5,180 bases of DNA. Origin: JAWXCM01 sp034408745. GTDB lineage: Bacteria > Acidobacteriota > Terriglobia > Bryobacterales > Bryobacteraceae. This document shows positions 1-5,180 of this stretch, one piece after another. The translations under genes and the position numbers were made by a program. Location: contig JAWXCM010000186.1 in NCBI GenBank assembly GCA_034408745.1, positions 1 to 5,180 on the forward strand, in the 5' to 3' direction. Position 1 is the stretch's first letter; every line of letters begins with the position of its first letter. The notes under the pieces were generated by a model. That model was not told the DNA's origin and ran no database searches. It saw nothing but the letters and a program-made list of their open reading frames with translations.

Positions 1-1
1 A

Positions 2-46
2 TTCGCTTACCAGTTCGTCATAGTAGCGGAGCCTGTTCGCGAATGA
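2..46 (+). CDS. C-terminal end of an unidentified upstream gene (partial)
   Basis: Reading from base 2, an open frame runs for 14 codons and ends at TGA 44-46, giving the C-terminal residues FAYQFVIVAEPVRE. The stop overlaps the ATG of the glycosyltransferase at 43-45 in an ATGA arrangement, the same geometry as the next two junctions, which is the main reason to believe this is a real gene end. The short aromatic/aliphatic strand-like tail resembles the last strand of some class I SAM-dependent methyltransferases, but 14 residues are far too few to assign a family. An alternative is that the stretch is non-coding leader, or that the glycosyltransferase frame (also open from base 1) begins further upstream. 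Confidence 0.45.
   Translation, partial: FAYQFVIVAEPVRE
28..31 (+). promoter_or_regulatory. Probable ribosome binding site for the GT2 gene
   Basis: GGAG, within a GCGGAG-like purine-rich stretch, lies 11 bases before ATG 43. The spacing is somewhat long but usable. It supports ATG 43 as the start, although this reading frame stays open to the left edge of the window. The site lies inside the end of the upstream gene, so initiation may also depend on translational coupling. Confidence 0.35.
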
Positions 47-840
47 GTCAAAAAGCCAAGGTCGTTGTGGTGATGCCCGCGTATAATGCGGCGCGCACAC
101 TGCATATGACCTATGCCGAGCTGCCTCACAATGTGGTGGATCTGGTTATCCTCGTCGACGACGGCAGCTCTGACGAAACCGTGCAAATTGCCCGAAAACT
201 CGGCCTCGAACTGTTTGTTCATAACCGAAATTACGGTTACGTGGCGAATCAGAAAACCTGTTACCGCGAAGCGCTGAAGGCTGGCGCCGACATCATCGTG
301 ATGGTCCACCCCGACTATCAGTACGATCCACAGCTACTTCCCAGTGTCATCGAGCCCATTCAGCAGGGCCGCGCGGACGTCGTCCTCGGCTCGCGACTCC
401 TCGGCGGCAACGTGGTGAGCCAGGGCATGCCCTGGTGGAAGTACGTGTCGAATCGATTCCTTACGGAGCTGGAGAACAAGGTTTTCGGCCTGGCGCTGGC
501 CGAGTACCACACCGGCTACCGGGCCTATCGGCGCGAGGCTCTGGAGTCGGTCAACCTCGACATGAACTCCGACAACTTCATCTTCGATCAGGAAATCATG
601 GCGCAGTTCGTCGAACTCGGGTTCCGCATCGACGAAGTCCCCGTACCGACACGCTACTTCCCGCAGGCGTCGTCGGCATCGTTTGTGCAGAGTTCCAGAT
701 ACGGCCTCTCCATCCTGCTCCTGCTGCTGCGGTTTATGCTGCACCGCTCCGGTATGATTCGAGGCCGGCAGTTTGAGAGCCTTTCCCGCCGCTACTCCGG
801 CGCAGCCACAGAACGGGGAGATCAACCCGCCCAGCCGTGA
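43..840 (+). CDS. Family 2 glycosyltransferase, DPM1/polyprenyl-phosphate sugar transferase-like
   Basis: A 265-residue GT-A-fold inverting glycosyltransferase of the DPM/DPG-synthase-like GT2 group. Visible motifs are PAYN at residues 12-15 and the nucleotide-binding VDDGSSDET at 38-46. HPDYQYDP at 89-96 occupies the metal-binding DXD position, and GSR lies at 116-118. TGYRAYRREAL at 157-167 and SDNFIFDQEI at 176-185 carry the expected acceptor and catalytic-base region. A leucine-rich segment (about 219-234, YGLSILLLLLRFMLHR) could anchor the C-terminus to the membrane; no pair of C-terminal helices like that of GtrB enzymes is seen. The last dozen residues are polar and probably disordered. 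Family knowledge suggests transfer of a sugar from a nucleotide donor to polyprenyl phosphate at the cytoplasmic membrane face. Two GT-C-like proteins directly downstream fit that role, but direct transfer to another acceptor is possible. The start at ATG 43 places PAYN at the usual distance from the N-terminus and overlaps the upstream stop. The stop overlaps the next gene's GTG. Confidence 0.93.
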   Translation: MSQKAKVVVVMPAYNAARTLHMTYAELPHNVVDLVILVDDGSSDETVQIARKLGLELFVHNRNYGYVANQKTCYREALKAGADIIVMVHPDYQYDPQLLPSVIEPIQQGRADVVLGSRLLGGNVVSQGMPWWKYVSNRFLTELENKVFGLALAEYHTGYRAYRREALESVNLDMNSDNFIFDQEIMAQFVELGFRIDEVPVPTRYFPQASSASFVQSSRYGLSILLLLLRFMLHRSGMIRGRQFESLSRRYSGAATERGDQPAQP

Positions 841-2828
841 TCTCTATCCTTCGCTCCAGCCGCTTCCGACGGATCCTGGACTGGCTGATCGTGTTCATCG
901 CGGTTGCCATGTTGATCCGGCCGTTTTTCAAAGCAAAGTACCTCGACCTCTGGGAGTCGATTGAAAGCACGTTCATCTCCGACGCGCGCTTCCTGAGAGA
1001 CCACTGGCCGCATCCCAACTGGCAGCCGAACTGGTACGCCGGTACGCGCACGGATTACATCTACCCGCCCGCACTCCGCTATGGCACTGCCGCGCTCGCG
1101 AAATACGTACCGAGGCTGCTGCCCGCCAGGGCGTATCACATCTATGTCGCCAGCATGTACTGCTTCGGCATCGCCGCCGTTTATTTATTCGCATCGTGGT
1201 GCAGCCGGTCGCGCATGGCGGGATACCTGGCAGCCACCGCCACCGCACTCATAAGCCCGAGCTATCTGCTCAACTTCTCCATTCGCGACGACGCTCCGCT
1301 GATGATGCCCTATCGCCTCAACGTGCTGCTGCGTTATGGGGAAGGACCGCACATGTCCGCGCTCGCATGGATCCCCCTGGCTCTGCTGTTCACCTGGCGG
1401 GCCACCGAATCCTGGCGCCCCGTCTCGCTTGCACTTGCCGCCATTTCCTGCGCCATGGTGGTGTCGAACAACTTCTACGGCGCCACTTCGCTGGCGATCC
1501 TGTTCCCGATTCTGATCTGGAGCCTGTACGTCACCCACCGCGATGTCACCGTCTGGATCCGCGCCGCCATCATCCCGGTGCTCGCCTATGGGCTGACCGC
1601 GTTCTGGCTGGTGCCGTCTTACCTGACCGTCACTCTGTTCAACATGCAGTTCGTCTCCGGCCAGGGCAACATGTGGTCCCGGTGGGTGGCACTCGGGTTC
1701 GTGATTGGCTTCGTTCTGCTATCTGATTACCTGGCGCGAGGCCGCCGCGATCAGGCCTGGTTCACCTTCCTGTGCGGAGCCGCCGCAGCATTCTTCATCA
1801 ATTCGGTCGGCAACCACTACCTGGACTTCCGCATCATCGGGGAACCGGCCCGCCTCTTCCCCGAGCTCGACATGCTCCTCATCCTCCTGGTGGTGGAGCT
1901 GCTCCGCCGCTTCTGGAGCATCCCCTGGCGCTTTCCGATCCTCGCCCGCGTCGCTGTAGCGGCGGTTGTAGTCCTGAGTCTCTCCCCCGCGTGGAGCTAT
2001 CTCCAGAAATCGCGAACGTTCTTCGTTACCGACTACCCCGAGCCCCGTGTCGAGCACGAACTCACCACCTGGATGGCGAAGAACATGCCGAACGCGCGGG
2101 CGCTTCCCGCCGGCACTGTGCGCTTCTGGTACAACGCCTGGTACGACCTGCCCCAGCTGACCGGCGGGTCCGAGCAAGGTCTGCTGAATCCGAAGGTGGT
2201 GCCGCCTGTGTGGCAGGCCTACCTCGGCGACGACGCCAATATCGCGATCCGCTATCTGCAGATCCTCGGCGTCGACGCGGTGCTCGTGAATGGAAAGAAA
2301 TCGCGCGAGCATTACAAAGATTTCCAGTTTCCCGAGAAATTCGCGGGCAAGCTGCCCGTGTTGTACGACAACGGCCGTGGCGATACGATCTACGAAGTGC
2401 CTCGCCGTTACAAGACCCTCGCCCGCGTTGTCGACCGCGCCGGACACGACGCGCTGCCCTTCATCCCCGGCAACGGCGAGCCACCGCAGCTCGACCTCTG
2501 GTATCGCAACGTGGAACAGGGCCCCGACGCGCCGACCGAAATGCGCTGGGATGGCACGGACCGCTTCTTCGTGAAAGCCAGGGTCGCAGCGGGCCAGTCG
2601 CTCTGGGTCGCCGAGAGCATGGACGCCAACTGGCGCGCCTACGCTGGCGGCAACCGCGTCCCGATCCGCATCGACAACCTGGGCTTCATGGTGGTCGACC
2701 TGCCTCCCGGTGACCACGAAGTGCGCTTCGAGTTTCCCATGCCCCTGTCGAACCGAATCGGCTGGATGGTCACACTGATGTCGCTGTCTGGAATCGCGGG
2801 TCTGTTCTGGCTGGGCCGGCCACGATGA
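837..2828 (+). CDS. Polytopic membrane protein, putative GT-C-like glycosyltransferase (paralog 1)
   Basis: A 663-residue membrane protein. Helices are predicted by eye near residues 13-30, 98-119, 124-140, 173-190, 195-212, 215-232, 239-260, 283-297, 306-322, 344-358 and 367-384. A hydrophilic region follows (about 390-638), then a last helix at 640-659. The first loop holds an acidic/aromatic stretch and a YPP motif (76-78). Loop motifs include RDD (150-152), YGEGPH (167-172), SNNFYG (210-215), AYGLTAFWLVP (250-260) and E336/R339/E343/D345. The extracytoplasmic part has RF-WYNAWYDL (429-438), EHYKD (491-495) and a beta-rich end (about 578-634, with NWRAY and NLGF) like the C-terminal domain of YfhO-type proteins. 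Such proteins are often annotated YfhO-like or '6-pyruvoyl-tetrahydropterin synthase-related'; the latter name does not imply pterin chemistry. Transfer of lipid-linked sugar on the outer membrane face is inferred from topology and the adjacent GT2. GTG 837 is chosen because it forms a GTGA overlap with the GT2 stop and keeps helix 1. GGGGAG at 815-820 is 16 bases upstream, too far to be convincing, so coupling is likely. Confidence 0.88.
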   Translation: MISILRSSRFRRILDWLIVFIAVAMLIRPFFKAKYLDLWESIESTFISDARFLRDHWPHPNWQPNWYAGTRTDYIYPPALRYGTAALAKYVPRLLPARAYHIYVASMYCFGIAAVYLFASWCSRSRMAGYLAATATALISPSYLLNFSIRDDAPLMMPYRLNVLLRYGEGPHMSALAWIPLALLFTWRATESWRPVSLALAAISCAMVVSNNFYGATSLAILFPILIWSLYVTHRDVTVWIRAAIIPVLAYGLTAFWLVPSYLTVTLFNMQFVSGQGNMWSRWVALGFVIGFVLLSDYLARGRRDQAWFTFLCGAAAAFFINSVGNHYLDFRIIGEPARLFPELDMLLILLVVELLRRFWSIPWRFPILARVAVAAVVVLSLSPAWSYLQKSRTFFVTDYPEPRVEHELTTWMAKNMPNARALPAGTVRFWYNAWYDLPQLTGGSEQGLLNPKVVPPVWQAYLGDDANIAIRYLQILGVDAVLVNGKKSREHYKDFQFPEKFAGKLPVLYDNGRGDTIYEVPRRYKTLARVVDRAGHDALPFIPGNGEPPQLDLWYRNVEQGPDAPTEMRWDGTDRFFVKARVAAGQSLWVAESMDANWRAYAGGNRVPIRIDNLGFMVVDLPPGDHEVRFEFPMPLSNRIGWMVTLMSLSGIAGLFWLGRPR

Positions 2829-4852
2829 CACGGCGCGATGTCGCGATCACCGCGCTCATCTGTGCGGCGCTCTTCCTGCTCAACGTAGCGCTCGACTGGC
2901 CTCTGTTTCTCCCGGGTGAATCGCGCTACCGCGACAGCATCGCCGGCGGTTACCAGGGAATGGCGCGTTTCTTCGCGGCGCACCCCAACCCGTGGGGCTG
3001 GATGCCGCTGCAGTACGGCGGTCTTCCCTCGCAGTTTGTCTACGTGCCCGGCCTGCCTTACGCCAGCGGCCTGCTCAGTCTGCTCACCGGAACCGACCCT
3101 GCCTACGCCTTCAAGCTGCTGACAGCCGCCATGACGTGCCTTGGACCGGCAACGCTGTTCCTGTTCGTTTTCTACTTCACCCGAAGCCGTGGCTGGGCCC
3201 TGGCCGCGGCTCTCGCCTACACGTTCTACTCGCCCCTCTACGGCCTGATTCCGCAAATCGACCGCGACCGCGGCATTACGTATCTTCCCTGGCACGTGCA
3301 CGTCCTCACCAAGTACGGCGAGGGTCCGCATAATACGGGACTCACATTGCTCCCGCTCGCCCTCATCGCGATCTGGCGCGCGGCGCTGGCTTACTCCTTT
3401 CGCCGCCTCGTGGCCGCCGCCGTGCTGTTAGTCGCGATCGCACTGACCAACTGGATCGCAGCGCTCGCGACCGCCATCTGTGTGCTGCTCATGCTGGTGT
3501 CCTCCGCCGGATCGGGCGAACGCGGCCCTCGATTCTGGCTCGTCGTGGCGACAGGGGCGCTGGCGTACGGACTCGCCTGCTTCTGGCTCACCCCAACATT
3601 CATCAAGACCATCGCCTTTAACTGGCCGCTCGACGCCTTTAACTATCAGCTGGCTGTGAAGCAGAAGTGGCTCCTCGGGGGATGGGTCGCCGGCATCCTG
3701 CTGATCCGGCTGTTTACGTGGTCTCTGCGCTGGCCCTTCTTCGCCAGCTTCGCCACGGTCGGCTGCTTCGCCTTCGCGTGGCCCGTCCTGATCTTCTACT
3801 CCTGGGGCATCGACGTCCTCCCCGAATCGCGCCGCTACGCGCTGGAGATGGAGGTCTTCGTCTGCCTCGCCGCGATCGCGTTCCTTCGCTTCGGCCTGAC
3901 CAGTGAGCGCCCACTTCGCAAGGTCTGTGCGCTGGCGGTACTGATCCCGCTGCTCATCGCCGGAGTCCCGCAGGCTCGAACCTACATCACGCAGGGCTAC
4001 AGCTCCTGGACACCCGTGGCCACCCAGCAGACCAGCGAGTACAAGATCGCGAAATGGCTCGCCGACCAGCATCCCAGGGGCCGCATCCTCGCCACCGGCG
4101 GCCTGCGGTTTCGTCTGAACAAGTACTTCGACCTGGAGCAGGTGGGCGGCGCATTTGAATCCGGCCTGAAGATCCGGAACGCGGTCGATTTCGCGTATGC
4201 GATTCGTACCCTGCGCGACGCCCGGCCCGGTCGCGAGGTGGCCGATGCCCTGGCACAGGTGCAGGCCCTCGGAGTCGAGTACATCGTCATTCACGGGCCC
4301 AGTTCCACGGAGCACTACCGCGACTACAAGAATCCGCGCATGTTCGACGGCGTGCTCGAACGCGTGTACGCCGATGGGGATGACTGGATCTTCCGTGTTC
4401 CCTTCCGCAGCTATGCCCACGCTGTCCGTCCCGGCGAGCAGCCGGCCTATAGCCATCGCGACTGGATTGGCGCGTACACCGACGCCATAGTCGATACCAG
4501 CCGCCCCCCGCTGCCCTTCCGCTGGGTCTCGCAGGGCATGGCCGAGATCCGTGGCGTGATCCCGGAAGGTCACGATGTCTCAGTCGCCGTAGCAGCCGAG
4601 CCAGGCTGGACCGCGACACAGGACGGCGCACCCGTCTGGCTGGAAAACAACAAACTCGGCTTTCTGGTAGTGAAGGCGCGCCCGTCCACGCGGGAGAGCG
4701 TGATCCGCCTCGAATTCCAGGGCACAGGCGAACAGAAATTCATGGCCTCCATCTCCGCCGGAGTTTGGATCGGCACGGGCGTCGGACTGTTCCGACGCCG
4801 TAAAACGGCAGCAACGCAGAGCCGTGGGGCCGCCGTCGGGCATATTGGTTAG
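2825..4852 (+). CDS. Polytopic membrane protein, putative GT-C-like glycosyltransferase (paralog 2)
   Basis: A 675-residue protein with the same plan as the preceding gene. An N-terminal helix (about 7-24) is followed by a large first loop with WMPLQYGG (59-66) and YVPGLPY (73-79). About ten more helices lie between residues 95 and 382, then a hydrophilic region (about 385-635) and a final helix near 639-655 with a basic tail RRRK (657-660). Motifs shared with paralog 1 in the same order include RD (147-148), YGEGPH (164-169), LTNW (207-210), AYGLACFWLTP (247-257), E334/R337/E341/E343, GGLRFRLNKYFDL (425-437), EHYRD (496-500) and a beta-rich end with GW and NKLGF (609-613). Collinearity points to an ancient duplication. 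Sequence elsewhere differs greatly, so substrate or role probably differs. Membrane glycosyl transfer is inferred; a non-catalytic partner of paralog 1 is also possible. ATG 2825 overlaps the upstream stop as ATGA. No strong Shine-Dalgarno is visible, consistent with coupling. Confidence 0.88.
   Translation: MTRRDVAITALICAALFLLNVALDWPLFLPGESRYRDSIAGGYQGMARFFAAHPNPWGWMPLQYGGLPSQFVYVPGLPYASGLLSLLTGTDPAYAFKLLTAAMTCLGPATLFLFVFYFTRSRGWALAAALAYTFYSPLYGLIPQIDRDRGITYLPWHVHVLTKYGEGPHNTGLTLLPLALIAIWRAALAYSFRRLVAAAVLLVAIALTNWIAALATAICVLLMLVSSAGSGERGPRFWLVVATGALAYGLACFWLTPTFIKTIAFNWPLDAFNYQLAVKQKWLLGGWVAGILLIRLFTWSLRWPFFASFATVGCFAFAWPVLIFYSWGIDVLPESRRYALEMEVFVCLAAIAFLRFGLTSERPLRKVCALAVLIPLLIAGVPQARTYITQGYSSWTPVATQQTSEYKIAKWLADQHPRGRILATGGLRFRLNKYFDLEQVGGAFESGLKIRNAVDFAYAIRTLRDARPGREVADALAQVQALGVEYIVIHGPSSTEHYRDYKNPRMFDGVLERVYADGDDWIFRVPFRSYAHAVRPGEQPAYSHRDWIGAYTDAIVDTSRPPLPFRWVSQGMAEIRGVIPEGHDVSVAVAAEPGWTATQDGAPVWLENNKLGFLVVKARPSTRESVIRLEFQGTGEQKFMASISAGVWIGTGVGLFRRRKTAATQSRGAAVGHIG
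4778..4799. repeat. Perfect inverted repeat (9-bp stem, 4-base loop) inside the end of paralog 2
   Basis: GGCGTCGGA (4778-4786) and TCCGACGCC (4791-4799) are exact reverse complements separated by CTGT. The potential RNA hairpin is GC-rich and ends 53 bases before the paralog 2 stop codon finishes and 54 bases before GTG 4854. Neither strand has a T-tract after the stem, so it is not a canonical intrinsic terminator. It encodes the residues around GLFRRR, and the codons alone could have produced it. A role in mRNA stability, processing or attenuation between paralog 2 and the YihY-family gene is possible but unproven. Confidence 0.55.
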
Positions 4853-4853
4853 A

Positions 4854-5180
4854 GTGCCATTCCTCCGCGAATTCTGGATTCTGCTCCGGCAGTCCTGCAT
4901 CGCCGCCTATCGCGATAACTGTTTTGGCATCGCGAAAGGAGCCGCGTACTCGGGGCTGCTGTCGTTCTTTCCCGTGCTGACTACGGTGACGGCAATCCTT
5001 GTCCAGGCCAACGCCCTTGCCGTCTCACGAACGCTCTCCCGCGTGGTCTATGAGGCGGTTCCGCCCGGCACCGAAGAGATCGTGATGCAGATTTTTGTCC
5101 GCCGCGGCAGCCAGCCTGGCTACCTGCTGATCGGCGCCGTGATGCTGTCCGTATGGGCCGCCTCCGGGGTCGTGCTCAGC
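4854..5180 (+). CDS. YihY/BrkB-family inner-membrane protein (N-terminal part)
   Basis: The frame is open to the right edge, giving 109 residues of a protein whose family members are roughly 280 residues or longer. The signature is the N-terminal segment YRDNCFGIAKGAAYSGLLSFF (about residues 19-39), followed by a first helix through VLTTVTAILVQANA (41-54). An amphipathic stretch with PPGTEE (70-75) follows, then a second helix beginning near 89 (GYLLIGAVMLSVWAASGVVL). This matches the YihY/virulence factor BrkB family (formerly miscalled ribonuclease BN), inner-membrane proteins of unsettled function. The start is uncertain: GTG 4854 follows the paralog 2 TAG after one base, TTG 4845 would overlap it by 8 bases, and GTG 4824 is further upstream in the same open frame. 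None has a clear ribosome binding site. The tight spacing implies co-transcription with the glycosyltransferase genes, but family members occur in many contexts, so a shared pathway is not implied. Confidence 0.88.
   Translation, partial: MPFLREFWILLRQSCIAAYRDNCFGIAKGAAYSGLLSFFPVLTTVTAILVQANALAVSRTLSRVVYEAVPPGTEEIVMQIFVRRGSQPGYLLIGAVMLSVWAASGVVLS

Noticed and set aside
152..163. Short palindrome around TCGTCGACGA in the GT2 gene
   Set aside because: It falls on the codons of the invariant VDD motif and is fully explained by the protein sequence in a GC-rich genome; no partner copy was seen.
1772..2713. 313-codon + strand frame inside paralog 1
   Set aside because: The translation is dominated by Arg, Pro and Ala with no domain, and overlaps the coherent membrane-protein frame throughout; a shifted-frame shadow.
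1719..2831. Long (370-codon) open frame on the - strand
   Set aside because: It lies wholly antisense to the well-supported paralog 1 gene, shows no recognisable domain or membrane pattern, and is what GC-rich codon bias produces opposite a real gene.
3428..4573. Long (381-codon) open frame on the - strand
   Set aside because: Antisense to paralog 2. The translation is rich in Gly, Ala, Arg, Glu and Asp without any family motif, typical of a shadow frame.
4778..4810. Intrinsic terminator at the hairpin
   Set aside because: The stem is followed by GTAAAACGG, not a T-run, and the gene continues for 53 bases; on the opposite strand there is also no T-run. Kept only as an inverted repeat.
837..4852. 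Pterin-related (6-pyruvoyl-tetrahydropterin synthase) function for the two membrane proteins
   Set aside because: This name attaches to some related membrane-protein families, but nothing in either sequence resembles the soluble zinc-dependent synthase; the architecture is that of a polytopic GT-C-like protein.
1..5180. CRISPR array, insertion sequence, tRNA/rRNA, toxin-antitoxin or defence system
   Set aside because: I saw no direct-repeat array, terminal inverted repeats, transposase motifs or RNA-gene-like segment; coding sequence fills the window on one strand.

Overview
The window is GC-rich, densely packed and entirely co-directional. All recognisable genes lie on the + strand, with no intergenic space longer than one base. 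It looks like an internal slice of an envelope or surface-glycan operon from a Gram-negative-type bacterium. The flavour of the YihY-family protein and of the two large membrane proteins suggests Acidobacteriota (Solibacter/Bryobacterales-like). That is an impression from recalled family resemblance, not a demonstrated placement.

Layout: (1) bases 2-46 hold the last 14 codons of an unidentified upstream gene. (2) 43-840 encodes a family 2 glycosyltransferase of the dolichol-phosphate-mannose-synthase-like type. (3) 837-2828 and (4) 2825-4852 encode two large polytopic membrane proteins, 663 and 675 residues. They share a series of collinear motifs and a common architecture: about 11 membrane helices, an extracytoplasmic C-terminal region, and one last helix. 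I read them as diverged tandem paralogs with a GT-C-like (YfhO / 'PTPS-related' membrane protein) organisation. (5) From 4854 to the window end is the N-terminal part of a YihY/BrkB-family inner-membrane protein. Three successive junctions are 4-base start/stop overlaps (ATGA, GTGA, ATGA). The fourth is a one-base gap or a short overlap, depending on the start codon. This argues for one transcript with translational coupling. No promoter or terminator is visible, and no stretch of more than 300 bases lacks a gene.

Working model (inference): the GT2 enzyme charges a polyprenyl phosphate with a sugar on the cytoplasmic face. The two GT-C-like proteins would then use lipid-linked sugar on the outer face of the membrane to decorate a glycan, lipid or protein. 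Donor, acceptor and the division of labour between the paralogs cannot be read from sequence. The most notable features are the tandem paralog pair with its shared YGEGPH motif and a perfect 9-bp hairpin near the end of the second paralog. I found no mobile element, CRISPR array, RNA gene or defence system.
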